The translations under genes and the position numbers were made by a program. This document shows, piece after piece, positions 1-8,575 of a stretch of DNA of 64,000 nt. The stretch lies in contig DATGMD010000038.1 in assembly GCA_035293805.1 (NCBI GenBank), forward strand, positions 51,051-115,050, given 5' to 3'. The DNA comes from JAJPHF01 sp035293805. Lineage in GTDB: Bacteria > Chloroflexota > UBA6077 > JAJPHF01. A model generated the notes under the pieces. It ran no database searches. It worked only from the letters and a program-made list of their open reading frames with translations, and was not told where the DNA came from. Positions within the stretch are counted from its first letter, which is position 1, and each line of letters opens with the position of its first letter.

Positions 1-360
1 CTCGGCGCGGAGGGCGACTCCCAGTGGGCCGCCCGCCTGCTGGAGGCGCTCCGCAACCCCAGCCCCACGATCAGCCCCTTCGGCGCGGTGGGCTGGCGGC
101 TGCGCCGCAACTACCTCTGGATCTTCGCGCTAGTGCTGCTCGCCTGGATCGGCAAGCTCCACCTGGCCGGCCCGCCCAGCTGGGACCCCGGCACGCTCGC
201 GGCGCGCGCCCGCGTCGGCGACATCCCCGCCTGGCTGGTGATCGTGGGCGTGGGCGCGTTCTACGTGTACCTGCTGCTCGTCACGGCCGCGGCCCACCAC
301 GTCTACCCCCGCGGCGACGAGGACGCCCGGCACATGGAAGAGGGCCTCGCCGTGCAGTAG
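1..360 (+). CDS. DUF2270 family membrane protein, C-terminal part (5' end outside window)
   Basis: The frame is open from the first base, so the gene starts upstream of the window and only about 119 C-terminal residues are seen. A basic segment (RLRRNY) is followed by a hydrophobic helix, then a short loop and a second helix, and a charged tail ending in AVQ. The pattern of a leucine-rich amphipathic stretch, then RLRRNYLWIF and two membrane helices, matches what I know of the C-terminal half of DUF2270 integral membrane proteins. Their function is not known. It runs toward an oppositely oriented gene. The family call rests on recognition of this segment only, so it is moderately sure. Confidence 0.65.
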   Translation, partial: LGAEGDSQWAARLLEALRNPSPTISPFGAVGWRLRRNYLWIFALVLLAWIGKLHLAGPPSWDPGTLAARARVGDIPAWLVIVGVGAFYVYLLLVTAAAHHVYPRGDEDARHMEEGLAVQ

Positions 361-459
361 CATCGCCGGACGCCGTCCCCGGGGGTGCAGGGTAGTGGCG
401 CTGGCAGGATTCCGCGCCACACCCCGCCGGGGGCCTGGGGGTGTCCCCCCACCTGCCCT

Positions 460-1887
460 TCATTCCCTCAACACCTCAAACCCCGCAGGATTGGGGGGCG
501 GCGGGGGCGCTCCCGCCGCCTCGCTCACCAGCGCGAGCAGCGGATCGAGGGTGGGCGCCGCGGGAAGAGCGGCACAGGCGGCGAGCAGGCGCTGCCCGCC
601 CGCCGGCCCGAGGGCGCCGGCCAGCAGGTCGTCGAGCTTCGCGACGAGGTCCGCGTCGCCGAGCGGGGCGTCGGGGTGGCCGTGTGGCTGCGCGACCGCC
701 GCCCTGCGCTCCGAGCCGTCCCGCAGCCGCACGACCACCTCGCAGCCGATCAGCCGCCGCTCGACGTAAGCCCGCTGGCGCTCCGGCGTCTCGATCAGCC
801 GTACCCGCCCCATCAGCGCCCGCACGTCCGGCGCCTGCCACGGCGCGTCGGCGTAGTCGGCGGGCGTGAGGCGCCCGCGCAGCAGGGCCAGCGCCACCAC
901 GAAGGGGGTACTGTGGTCGGCGTCCTCGTGCGAGGCCGGCGCGTAGGCGTGCGGCGCGGCGTGGACCCCGCCGCACACGCCGGCGTGGCCGTAGACGGTC
1001 ACGGCCTCGACGTGCTCAGCGCGCACGCCTTGCGCGTGCAGCGCCAGCGTGGCCTCCACGGCGCCTTGCAGGAGGTACTGCGCCGGGTAGCGCTTGACGA
1101 TGTGGCGGTCGAGCGTCCACGTCCGACCCAGGCGATCGACGGGCACGGCCTCGGGCGCGCACCCCAGCTGCCGCAGCATGACCTCCAGCGCGTCGGGCGG
1201 CGCGGTGACGCCCTCCGCCGCCAGCTCGACGGCCTCGACGGCGCGCTGCCCCACCAGCCCGGGCGCCACGGACTTCAGGGCCGTCACCGGCACGTCGGGC
1301 CGCAGCCACGACTGCAACGCCTGGCCCGTCGTGCCCGCCATCGAGGTCGCCGCCACCGCCTCCGCGAGCGACCGCCCGTGCAAGCGCGCGAGCGGGGCGG
1401 GCAAGGCCCAGATGAGCGGCGTGACGGGATGCCAGCCACGGCCCCGCCAGTCCGCGGCGTCGGCGACGAGCGCCTGCAGCTCGTACGCGGCGATTACGGC
1501 GCTCAGCAGCGCGGCGCCGCTCGCGCGGGCCACCTCGGCGGCGCCGAGCAGGGCGGACAGCGCGTCGCTGAAGTGGCCGCCGTCGCGGCCGCCGGGCGGC
1601 GGCAGGTAGAGGTCGTTGGCGTCGAGCAGGCGCAGCGCGGTGCCGTTGGCGAGCGCGGCGAGCGCGGGGGTCGCGCGGCCGCCGACCAACAGCGTGGCGC
1701 GCGCGGCCGCGGGCGCCGACTGGCGGCGGGCGTAGACGGCCAGCCGCCGCGCCAGCGGCTCCCCGCGGGCGCCGAGCGCGCAGGCCAGCCCGTCGGCCAC
1801 GAGCCGCGTGGCGCGGCGCACCTCGGCCGCCGGCACGTCGCCGAGCCGCAGCCCGAGCGCGAACGCCGCCATGCTCTGGGTGAGCAC
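460..1887 (-). CDS. MmgE/PrpD family protein (2-methylcitrate dehydratase-like)
   Basis: About 475 residues, the usual length for the MmgE/PrpD family, which includes 2-methylcitrate dehydratase and cis-aconitate decarboxylase. Visible family features are the helical N-terminal half with the LDANDLY and GRDGGHFSDALSALL segments, the conserved WHPVTPLIWALPA region, KSVAPGLVGQRAVEA, and the C-terminal lid domain with the RYPAQYLLQGAVEA stretch. The substrate cannot be told; no prpB or prpC lies nearby. I chose the GTG at 1885-1887 (VLTQSMAAF) because family members start just before this segment. A longer GTG start at 1899 would use codons from the adjoining C-rich repeat, which also supplies the GAGGGG ribosome-binding site. 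Confidence 0.85.
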   Translation of the reverse strand: MLTQSMAAFALGLRLGDVPAAEVRRATRLVADGLACALGARGEPLARRLAVYARRQSAPAAARATLLVGGRATPALAALANGTALRLLDANDLYLPPPGGRDGGHFSDALSALLGAAEVARASGAALLSAVIAAYELQALVADAADWRGRGWHPVTPLIWALPAPLARLHGRSLAEAVAATSMAGTTGQALQSWLRPDVPVTALKSVAPGLVGQRAVEAVELAAEGVTAPPDALEVMLRQLGCAPEAVPVDRLGRTWTLDRHIVKRYPAQYLLQGAVEATLALHAQGVRAEHVEAVTVYGHAGVCGGVHAAPHAYAPASHEDADHSTPFVVALALLRGRLTPADYADAPWQAPDVRALMGRVRLIETPERQRAYVERRLIGCEVVVRLRDGSERRAAVAQPHGHPDAPLGDADLVAKLDDLLAGALGPAGGQRLLAACAALPAAPTLDPLLALVSEAAGAPPPPPNPAGFEVLRE

Positions 1888-1891
1888 GGAA

Positions 1892-2010
1892 CCCCTCACC
1901 CCCTGCCCCCCTCTCCCCCGCAGCGGAAAAGGGGGAGAACGCCAGTGCCGCCCCGCCGGAGAGTCCCCCGTCCCCTTATGGGGGAAGGGGGGTTGGGGGG
2001 AAGGGGTCTG
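1892..2010. repeat. C-rich palindromic intergenic repeat
   Basis: The whole spacer between two minus-strand genes is made of C/G tracts with inverted symmetry: CCCCTCACCCCCTGCCCCC and CTCTCCCCC on the left, GGGGGAG, then CCCCCGTCCCC with GGGGGAAGGGG on the right. The left part closely matches the complement of the C-terminal copy embedded in the anti-sigma gene near 26025-26060. It abuts the start of the MmgE/PrpD gene and the stop codon of the peptidase gene. Confidence 0.7.
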
Positions 2011-3018
2011 CTACCCCGCGTTGTAGAGGGTGCGCAGCACCACCTGGCCCACGGCCGCCAGGCTGTCGGGCGAGCACTTGTCGGGCGTGTCTTCGAGCGT
2101 GTGCCACCAGCTATTGTGGGGGCCGTAGCTGAAGTCGATGAGGTCGATCATCGGCAGGCCCGCGTCGAGGATCGGCACGTGATCGTCCAGAATGGCGGCG
2201 CCCACCGTGTTCTCGAACTCGGGGCGACCAAGCTGCTCCGCCGCCTGCCACACGCGGTCGTTGACCGCGCCGGCGCGCACTTGCGACTGCGCCTCCCGCG
2301 GAATGTGCAGGTCGCGGTCGCCGATCATGTCCAGCAGGATGCCCCAGGCCGGGCGCTCGGGCACCATGTGCTGCGCCCAGTAGCGAGAGCCCAGGAACAT
2401 CGCGTCGACGCCCGGCCCGTAGTCCTCGCCGTCGAGCATCAGGAGGATGACGCCCACGGGGGGCGGCGCGGCCTGGAGCACGCGCCCCACTTCCAGCAGC
2501 ACGGCGACGCCCGATGCGCCGTCGTTCGCGCCAGGGATGGGCGTGTCCCGATTCGCGGGGTTCGGGTCCTGGTCAGCCTGTGGGCGGGTGTCCCAGTGCG
2601 CGGCGAGCACCACCTTGCCCGGCTGGTCGGGGCCGAACACACCGAACACGTTGGTCATGTTGAGCGTCTTGCCCCGGACGTCCCAGGTAAAGTCCTGTAC
2701 GTCCACGCGGTCGGTCGCCGCGCGCAGCTCGCGCAGCATGTACTCGCGGATCGTATCGTGGCCGGGCATGTTCGGCACGCGCGGCCCCGCGTTGACCTGG
2801 TTGACCAGATCGTCCCAGGCCCGACTGGCGTTGAACGCCGCCTCCTGCCCGAGCAGGCGGCTGGCGCCCGGCCGCGGCAGGCCGACGCGGGCCAGCAGCT
2901 CGCTGCTCGTGGCGTGGGCGACGAGCGGCGCGGCCACCAGCCCGGCCCCGAGCGTTAGCACGAACCGCCGGCGGGTCCAGTCCGAGTGCGACGGCGTTGG
3001 GGCATCCGATGACGCCAT
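2011..3018 (-). CDS. Tat-exported M28 family zinc aminopeptidase / glutaminyl cyclase-like protein
   Basis: 335 residues from the ATG at 3016-3018, which has a strong GGAGG site 8 bases upstream; a longer frame to 3168 lacks one. The N-terminus carries a twin-arginine signal (TRRRFVLTLGAG), so it is exported folded. The M28 metal ligands are visible in order: AAHWDTRP (His, Asp), GANDGASG (Asp), LMLDGEDYG (Glu-Asp), LDMIGDRD (Asp) and NSWWHTLEDTPDK (His). The WHTLEDTPDK ending is typical of the glutaminyl-peptide cyclotransferase branch of the M28 fold, so it may form N-terminal pyroglutamate rather than remove amino acids. Peptidase versus cyclase activity cannot be settled by reading. Confidence 0.85.
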   Translation of the reverse strand: MASSDAPTPSHSDWTRRRFVLTLGAGLVAAPLVAHATSSELLARVGLPRPGASRLLGQEAAFNASRAWDDLVNQVNAGPRVPNMPGHDTIREYMLRELRAATDRVDVQDFTWDVRGKTLNMTNVFGVFGPDQPGKVVLAAHWDTRPQADQDPNPANRDTPIPGANDGASGVAVLLEVGRVLQAAPPPVGVILLMLDGEDYGPGVDAMFLGSRYWAQHMVPERPAWGILLDMIGDRDLHIPREAQSQVRAGAVNDRVWQAAEQLGRPEFENTVGAAILDDHVPILDAGLPMIDLIDFSYGPHNSWWHTLEDTPDKCSPDSLAAVGQVVLRTLYNAG

Positions 3019-3274
3019 GACGCCCACCTCCAAGCTGGCGCGTGCGCGCGCCACGACCGCGGCGGCGCTCGCCCCAGTGTAGTGCATCGGCGCGGCCGCG
3101 CGCAGAGAAAGCGGCAGGCCATTCGCCGCCGCCCCTGGCCCCGGGCTCCGCGCCGCGCCAGCAGGCACGCTCCTTGCAGCGCCGCCGGCCCGGCGGCCCA
3201 GGTGCGTACCCGATCGGTGCGCCGCCGCACGGGCACGAGCAAGCGGACGCCGCGGCGCGCCGCCCGCTGGGAGA

Positions 3275-5671
3275 GTGCGAGTGGGTTCTACGGCAGTGCT
3301 GTCGGCAACGCGGGGACGGCTGCGCCTGCGCTACGCGGCGCTCGTGCCGCCGCACGGGAATGACCTTACCGCGCTGCCCGGCGTGCTGGCGGTGGCCACC
3401 TACCCGCGTAGCGGCTCGCTGGTGGTGCGCTTCGACCCGGCGCGCACGTCCGCCGACGCGATCCTCGCCGCGCTCGACGGCGCCGTCGGGGCCGGCGGCG
3501 CGGCGCTTCTGGCCGCCCGCGCGAATGGCCAGGTCGCGGCGCACGGGCAGCGGCCGCCGCGCACGCCGCGGGCCGACGGCGGCGCGGCCGCACGCGCGCC
3601 CGCGCCCGCGGCGCCCACTCACCTGGGGCACGACCACACGCACCAGGACGGCTCGCTGACGGGCGCGGTAACACGGCTGGCGGTCGGCGCCGCGGTCCTG
3701 GCGGTCCTCGTCCTGCGCCGGCTGCTGCTCGGCCGCGCGGCTACCACGCCGCCCGCGCGCTTCGCCGTGGCGGGTGGCGTGCTCGGCCTCGTAACGGGCT
3801 ACCCCTTCTTCAAGGGCCTCGTCCGAACGGTCACTGGGCGCCAGGGGCTGGATACCGACACGCTCGTCGCGGTCGCCACGCTCGTGTCCATCATCATGCG
3901 CGAGAGCATCATCGCGCTGGTCGTCCTCTTCCTGCTGAACCTGGGCGAGCTGCTCCAGGCGCTCGTGCTGCGGCGCACCCGCCTCGCCATCCGCGCCCTG
4001 CTTGTCGACCAGGGGGATGCCTGGGTGGTCCTGGAAGGCGCTGAGGTGCGCACGCCGGTCGACCAGCTCCGGCCGGGCGACGTGGTCGCGGTCTATCGCG
4101 GCGATCGCCTGCCCGCCGACGGCGTCGTGGTCGAGGGCGAGGGCGCTGTGAACGAGGCGCCGATCACGGGCGAATCGCTGCCCAGCTACAAGCACCCGCC
4201 CGCGGCCGTGTGGGCGGGGACGATCGTCGAGTCGGGGGCGCTGCGCTTCCGCGTGCAGCGCGTGGGCACCGAGACGGCCGTGGGGCGCCTGATCGAGCGG
4301 GTGGAGGAGGCCGAGGAGCTGCGCGCCCCCATCGCTACCCTCGGCGAGCGCTTCGCCCGCCGCTTCGTGCCGTTCTCGTTCGCGCTGGCCGCCGCGGTGT
4401 TCCTCGTCACGCGGGATGCCCGCCGCGCCATGACGATGCTGCTCGTCGCCTGCCCGTGCGCCGCCGGGCTCAGCACGCCCACCGCCGTGAGCGCGGCCAT
4501 CGCCAACGCGGCCCGTCGCGGCGTGCTTATCAAGGGCGGCACCCATCTGGAGGCGGCCGGCCAGATCGACGCCGTGGTGTTCGACAAGACCGGCACCCTC
4601 ACCGTCGGCCTGCCGCGTGTGTCCATGGTCTACAGCCTTCAGGACGACGTGGCGCCCGAGGCCGTGCTGGCGCTCGCCGCCAGCGGCGAGTTCCACTCCA
4701 AGCACCCGCTGGCCCTCGCCGTCGTGCGCCACGCCGAGGAGCGCGCGATCGAGATCCCCACCCACGAGGAGTGCGAGGTCCTGGTCGGCCAGGGCGTGCG
4801 CGCGGACATGCAGGGCAACCGCATCCTCGTCGGCAGCGACCGGCTGCTGGAGCAGTTTGGGCTGGCGCCCCCGCGCCGCGGCAGCCAGCTCGCGGCGCGG
4901 CTCAGCCGCAAGGGCGAGACGCCGCTCTACCTGGCCTTCAACGACCGCGTGCTCGGCGTGCTGGGCATCGCCGACCAGCTCCGTCCCGAGTCGGCCGCCG
5001 CCCTGGCCGCCATCCGCGCCGCCGGCATTCGGCGCATCGTCCTGCTGACCGGCGACACGCGGGTCGTGGCCGACGCGGTGGGGCGCCGCCTCGGGCTGCC
5101 CGCCGCCGACGTGCGCGCCCGCGCGCTGCCCGAGGACAAGTACGCAGTGGTGCGCGAGCTGCAGGAGGCGGGCTACCGAGTTGCGATGGTGGGCGACGGC
5201 ATCAACGACGCGCCGGCGCTGGCGGCGGCCGATCTCGGCATCGCCATGGGGACGGCGGGCAGCGACGTGGCCATCGAGGCCGCCGACCTGGCGCTTGCCG
5301 GCAACGACATTCGCCAGGTGGCGAGCGTGGTCTACCTGGGCCGCGCGACGCTCGGCGTGATCCGCGAGAACTACGGCCTCTCGATCGGCGTCAACAGCCT
5401 CGGCATCGTGGTGGGCGCCTTCGGCGCCTTGAACCCGCTCGTGGCCGCCGTGCTGCACAACCTGTCCAGTCTGGCCGTGCTCGCCAACTCGGCCCGGTTG
5501 ATCCGCTATCATGACCCGAGCACGCAGCTACCCCGGCGGCGCGCGCGCGCCGCGCCACCCAGCGCCTCGGGGGAGCCAACGACGGTCGTTACGCTCCACG
5601 CTCCGAAGAGCAGGCGCCTCCCCGGACAGACGCGCACGGCGCGGCGCCGGCCCGCGCCACGGCCGGACTAG
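3275..5671 (+). CDS. P1B-type heavy-metal translocating ATPase, CtpC-like
   Basis: 798 residues. The N-terminal ~80 residues look like an HMA fold without the CxxC metal site (RGRLRLRYAAL...VRFDP), followed by a His-rich linker (HLGHDHTHQD). Catalytic landmarks are TGES at residue 298, CPC at 393-395 in the metal-binding helix, the phosphorylation motif DKTGTLT (Asp437), SKHP, and GDGINDAPAL in the hinge. The CPCAAGLSTPTA context and the C-terminal HNLSSLAVLANSARL resemble mycobacterial CtpC (Mn/Zn export) more than CopA. Start: GTG 3275, with GTG 3281 equally possible behind GGGAG. The next gene encodes a PacL-like small membrane protein, the usual CtpC partner. The C-terminal ~50 residues are basic and disordered. 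Confidence 0.88.
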   Translation: MRVGSTAVLSATRGRLRLRYAALVPPHGNDLTALPGVLAVATYPRSGSLVVRFDPARTSADAILAALDGAVGAGGAALLAARANGQVAAHGQRPPRTPRADGGAAARAPAPAAPTHLGHDHTHQDGSLTGAVTRLAVGAAVLAVLVLRRLLLGRAATTPPARFAVAGGVLGLVTGYPFFKGLVRTVTGRQGLDTDTLVAVATLVSIIMRESIIALVVLFLLNLGELLQALVLRRTRLAIRALLVDQGDAWVVLEGAEVRTPVDQLRPGDVVAVYRGDRLPADGVVVEGEGAVNEAPITGESLPSYKHPPAAVWAGTIVESGALRFRVQRVGTETAVGRLIERVEEAEELRAPIATLGERFARRFVPFSFALAAAVFLVTRDARRAMTMLLVACPCAAGLSTPTAVSAAIANAARRGVLIKGGTHLEAAGQIDAVVFDKTGTLTVGLPRVSMVYSLQDDVAPEAVLALAASGEFHSKHPLALAVVRHAEERAIEIPTHEECEVLVGQGVRADMQGNRILVGSDRLLEQFGLAPPRRGSQLAARLSRKGETPLYLAFNDRVLGVLGIADQLRPESAAALAAIRAAGIRRIVLLTGDTRVVADAVGRRLGLPAADVRARALPEDKYAVVRELQEAGYRVAMVGDGINDAPALAAADLGIAMGTAGSDVAIEAADLALAGNDIRQVASVVYLGRATLGVIRENYGLSIGVNSLGIVVGAFGALNPLVAAVLHNLSSLAVLANSARLIRYHDPSTQLPRRRARAAPPSASGEPTTVVTLHAPKSRRLPGQTRTARRRPAPRPD

Positions 5672-5697
5672 TCGTCGGTCCCTGATCGAACCCACTG

Positions 5698-5717
5698 GTG
5701 TTGTAAGCTCATAACAC
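5698..5717. promoter_or_regulatory. Dyad between the ATPase and PacL-like genes
   Basis: GTGTTGT and ATAACAC form a 7+7 inverted repeat around a 6-base centre (AAGCTC). It sits 27 bases after the ATPase stop and 51 bases before the next start. It could be an operator for a metal regulator or a weak transcript hairpin; no U-tract follows. Confidence 0.3.
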
Positions 5718-5767
5718 GCGGCGCGCGGGACTACCCAGTCATTTCACGTCGGCAAGGAGGTGCGCTC

Positions 5768-6037
5768 GTGGGGCTTCACATTGGCGTTGGCGGCCTGATC
5801 GTTGCAGGGCTGAGCGGCACCGCGGCCGGCATCGCTCTCGGTCGGGTGGGGCGCTCGCTGCTCGTGGCCGGCACGGCCCAGGCCATCCGACTCAACCGGG
5901 AGGTGCAGGCGCTGGCCGAAGAGGCGCGCCTGAGCCTGGAGGACATCACGGCCGAGGCGCGCGAGCGCGCCGGCGAAGCGCCCGCGACGAGCCAGGGGCC
6001 GACGGCGCTCCACGGCGAGCAGGGCCAGCATTCCTGA
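5768..6037 (+). CDS. Small single-pass membrane protein, PacL/DUF1490-like metal chaperone candidate
   Basis: 89 residues, GTG start behind AAGGAGG. A Gly/Ala-rich transmembrane helix spans about residues 6-32. A Glu/Ala/Arg-rich predicted coiled coil (about 36-68, with EEARLSLEDITAEARERAGE) follows, then a short tail with His (TALHGEQGQHS). Length, order of parts and the EARER.GE motif match the mycobacterial PacL (DUF1490) proteins. Those are encoded next to P-type ATPases CtpC, CtpG and CtpV and deliver or stabilise metal at the pump. The tail here has only two His residues and no Asp-His cluster, so metal binding is less obvious. It is 97 bases downstream of a CtpC-like ATPase, which supports the pairing. 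Confidence 0.6.
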   Translation: MGLHIGVGGLIVAGLSGTAAGIALGRVGRSLLVAGTAQAIRLNREVQALAEEARLSLEDITAEARERAGEAPATSQGPTALHGEQGQHS

Positions 6038-6215
6038 GGCGATGCCGCCAGCCTGAGTCGAGCGGGGTGCGGCCAGCTGCCCGTCCGCCAACCGTGCTGC
6101 GCGCTAGCCGGGCGCGGCCGGCGCCCCGCGGGAGTCTTGCCACGCCCCCGGGGGCGGCTCCCCGGTCGCTCTAGCGCGCGAGGGTCGGCTCGCCCCCGCG
6201 ACGGTAATGCTCCGC

Positions 6216-6473
6216 CTACCGCCCTCGCGGACCGGGCGCGGCGAGGCTCTCGCCTGGCCTTGGGGTCGCCAGCGAGCCCATCACGTTGGCGAACTCATCC
6301 ACGCTCTGGGGCTCGACCGCCAGCGCCTGGGCCAGGAGGCGGATGACGCGAAAACTGGGCCGGGTGCGCCCGGCTTCCACCAGGTAGACGGTACTCGGCG
6401 AAACGCCGGCTTGGTGCGCCAGCTCCCGAATGGTCAACAGCCGGTCCACGCGCGCTTGCCGCAACGATGCCAT
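6216..6473 (-). CDS. XRE family helix-turn-helix regulator
   Basis: 85 residues from the ATG at 6471-6473, with GAGGG about 8 bases upstream. The protein is almost entirely one HTH_3 domain: a first helix (LLTIRELAHQAGVS), the recognition helix (SPSTVYLVEAGRTRPS) and a third helix (VIRLLAQALAVEPQSVDEF), with a short Pro-rich tail. No ligand domain is present, so it would act as a small DNA-binding repressor or activator. It lies between the metal-efflux pair and a Fur-family regulator on the same strand. Its upstream region shares an 11-base element (6535-6545) with the region upstream of that Fur gene. Confidence 0.8.
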   Translation of the reverse strand: MASLRQARVDRLLTIRELAHQAGVSPSTVYLVEAGRTRPSFRVIRLLAQALAVEPQSVDEFANVMGSLATPRPGESLAAPGPRGR

Positions 6474-6534
6474 ACCCGTAGCCCTCGAACCGAACACTCG
6501 TTGCCCGGGCGCGGGCGACGATAAAGCGTTCGCC

Positions 6535-6545
6535 ACAATTGTACC
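6535..6545 (-). promoter_or_regulatory. ACAATTGTACC element upstream of XRE gene
   Basis: An 11-base sequence containing the palindrome ACAATTGT. Read on the minus strand it gives GGTACAATTGT, so TACAAT could be a -10 box for the XRE gene 62 bases downstream. The identical 11 bases recur at 7240-7250 upstream of the Fur-family gene, in the same orientation. Confidence 0.35.
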
Positions 6546-6715
6546 TGATTCATACCCTAACAGGACAGTACGCGCACGGCTACAGCCAATTATGGAGATC
6601 CTGTGTAGATCCGCGTGTGGCGTCCGCGGCTCAGGCGGCGGGCGGCGAGCCCGGCGCGCGGTCCCTCTCCCGGCCGGGCGGCGGCGCTCGGGTCCGTGCC
6701 CCTCCGGGGTGGCGC

Positions 6716-7153
6716 TCAGCCGGCGCCGCCCTGGCAGGCCTGGCAGGTGCCGAACACCTCGACGTGATGGCCCGCCGGCTGGAAGTGCGCCTCGCGGGTG
6801 ATCGTGCGCAGCGCCCGCTCGACGGCGCCCGCGACGATGGAGGTGACCTGCCCGCACGACGTGCAGACGAGGTGGTGGTGGTGCTGACGGGCGCAGAACG
6901 TGTAGCTGTGGCACTGCACGTCGCCGTGCAGCCGCTCGAGCAGCCCCGTCTGGACGAGCAAGTCGAGCGCGCGGAACACGGTGGCACGGCCGATGCCGCG
7001 CGGCGCCAGCTCGTCCACCAGCTCCCGCGCCGTGAACGGCGTCGTGCGCGCCGCGATCGCCTCGGCAATCGCCACGCGGGTGCTCGTGTGGCGGTAGCCC
7101 TGCGCGGCTAACTGCTGCAAGAGCAACTCAGCGCGCGAATCGTCGGCCACCAC
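6716..7153 (-). CDS. Fur family metalloregulator (Fur/Zur/PerR type)
   Basis: About 145 residues from the GTG at 7151-7153 (a second GTG follows at once), which has GGAAGG upstream. The N-terminal winged helix reads GYRHTSTRVAIAEAIA and IGRATVFRALDLLVQTGLLERL. The dimer domain has the HHHHLVCTSCG metal site and a second Cys pair near the C-terminus (CGTCQACQ), together the four-Cys structural zinc site. The fully His-rich HHHH loop does not distinguish Fur, Zur or PerR. Its closeness to a CtpC-like pump suggests Zn or Mn sensing, but that is inference. A TACAAT box within the 7240-7250 element lies about 90 bases upstream. Confidence 0.88.
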   Translation of the reverse strand: MVADDSRAELLLQQLAAQGYRHTSTRVAIAEAIAARTTPFTARELVDELAPRGIGRATVFRALDLLVQTGLLERLHGDVQCHSYTFCARQHHHHLVCTSCGQVTSIVAGAVERALRTITREAHFQPAGHHVEVFGTCQACQGGAG

Positions 7154-7239
7154 CTCTGCTCGCCTTCCGCGAAATACGGCGGCTGGCCCAGCCGCCGCAC
7201 GGCCGCCTCCCCAGCGGCGCCCCTGCCCGCTGCCAGTAA

Positions 7240-7250
7240 ACAATTGTACC
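7240..7250 (-). promoter_or_regulatory. ACAATTGTACC element upstream of Fur-family gene
   Basis: Identical 11-base copy of the element at 6535-6545. On the minus strand it holds TACAAT overlapping the ACAATTGT palindrome. It may be a promoter -10 with an overlapping operator for autoregulation; no convincing -35 is seen. Confidence 0.35.
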
Positions 7251-7522
7251 GCGCGCGCCGCGCCGTCTCCCAGACCACGCCCCGTCGCCGCCAGCCGGGG
7301 TCGGACACGGCCACCTGGAGGCTGCTGCCCCACAGGGATCCGCAGGGCGGCGTTCACCGCCCGGCTGTCGGTCGGCACGCGCCCCGCACGCCGCTATGAT
7401 GGCAAGCGTGGCGGTCGTCCTGCTATCGTTCGCCGTCGCGCCGCGGGCGCGACGGCGAACGGCGCAGCACCACCGCGGGCCACGCCGGAACATGAGACAG
7501 TAGCCGCCAGGAGTTGCCCGGC

Positions 7523-8557
7523 ATGTTCGGTTTCGTGCGGCTCACATTCGGCGCCGCCCTCCTGCTGGCGCTCGTGGCGCTGGGGCTGCTGCGCCCGGCC
7601 GCCGCCCAGGACGCGGCCCGCCCGGTCGGGCGCATCCTCGTGCCGCGCGACGCGGCCGTCTGGACGGTGCAGGCCGCCTCGGGCGCGGAACAGCTGGTGG
7701 CCAGCAGTCCGGACCAGGGGCCGATCCTCGACGCGGCGCTCTCCCCCGACGGTCAGCAGGCCGTGTACGCCCGGATCGCCGTGACGGGCGAGCTGGGCAG
7801 CGCCCTGTACGTCGTCCCCGCCAACGGCGGCACGCCCCGCCTGCTGCTCGACCACGATGCGCCCGGCGCGATGCTCACCATGCCGATCTGGGCCGCGGAC
7901 GGCGCGAGCATCCTATACACCTACACGCCCTACGCGGTAGGGACGAGCGGCCCCGACGCCGAGCCGCGCGTCGAGCGCATCCGTCCCGACGGCAGCGGGC
8001 GCGAGGTGGTGGTGCGCGAGGCCACATCGCCCGCGCCCTCGGCCGACGGCCAGACCCTCGCCTACCTGCGGTCCACCCGCGTCGGCGACGCGCTCTGGCT
8101 CGCCGACGCGACCGGCGCGAACGGGCGCGAGCTGGTGCCCGACAGCCGCTTCCTGAGCCTCGCCTACCCGCGCCTCAGCCCCGACGGCACCCAGGTCGCC
8201 TTCGCCGCCACGGTGGACCTCGCCACGCCCTCCGCCCCCTCCGGCCCGTATACCCCTCCCGGCCCGACCGGCCCCACCGGTCCATCGCTGCCCCGCACGC
8301 CATTCGCCTGGCACCCCGCGCCCGGCGCCATGCACGGCCTCCCGTGGGACATCTGGCTCATCGGCACGGATGGCAGCGGCCTCCGCCGCCTGACCTACAT
8401 GGCCGAGGACGACCCCTCGCTGGCCTGGTCGCCGGACGGACGCTGGCTCGCCATCCAGGGCGGCTCCGGCCTTACCCTGGTCGAGGTCAGCAGCGGCCAC
8501 ACCGAGCGGCTGTCGCGCGAGGCGGCCTTCGGCGCCATTGACTGGGGCCGCGAGTAG
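7523..8557 (+). CDS. Exported TolB/PD40-type beta-propeller protein
   Basis: 344 residues. The ATG at 7523 is chosen because AGGAG lies 9 bases upstream; a TTG at 7514 would abut that site. A signal peptide (LTFGAALLLALVALGLL...AAAQ) is followed by WD40-like PD40 units, each with an SPDG or ADG turn: LSPDGQQAVYA, WAADGASILY, PSADGQTLAYL, LSPDGTQVAFA and WSPDGRWLAIQ. A Pro/Gly/Thr loop (about residues 235-265) interrupts the fifth blade region. Such propellers are usually protein-interaction modules at the cell surface. It is convergent with the CopC-CopD gene, 18 bases away. The specific role is unknown. Confidence 0.75.
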   Translation: MFGFVRLTFGAALLLALVALGLLRPAAAQDAARPVGRILVPRDAAVWTVQAASGAEQLVASSPDQGPILDAALSPDGQQAVYARIAVTGELGSALYVVPANGGTPRLLLDHDAPGAMLTMPIWAADGASILYTYTPYAVGTSGPDAEPRVERIRPDGSGREVVVREATSPAPSADGQTLAYLRSTRVGDALWLADATGANGRELVPDSRFLSLAYPRLSPDGTQVAFAATVDLATPSAPSGPYTPPGPTGPTGPSLPRTPFAWHPAPGAMHGLPWDIWLIGTDGSGLRRLTYMAEDDPSLAWSPDGRWLAIQGGSGLTLVEVSSGHTERLSREAAFGAIDWGRE

Positions 8558-8575
8558 GCAGCGCCGCGCGGGAGA

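Noticed and set aside
1892..2010. CRISPR-like or terminator array of C-rich units
   Set aside because: The units are irregular palindromes with no regular spacer length, and the same family occurs singly elsewhere in the window. It is a dispersed repeat.
385..2958. Very long plus-strand open frame of 857 codons
   Set aside because: It lies antisense to the MmgE/PrpD and M28 genes, is Arg/Pro/Ala-rich, and has no recognisable domain. Long antisense frames are common at this GC content.
2573..5512. Minus-strand frame of 979 codons opposite the P-type ATPase
   Set aside because: The ATPase on the plus strand is certain; the antisense frame has low-complexity composition and no motif.
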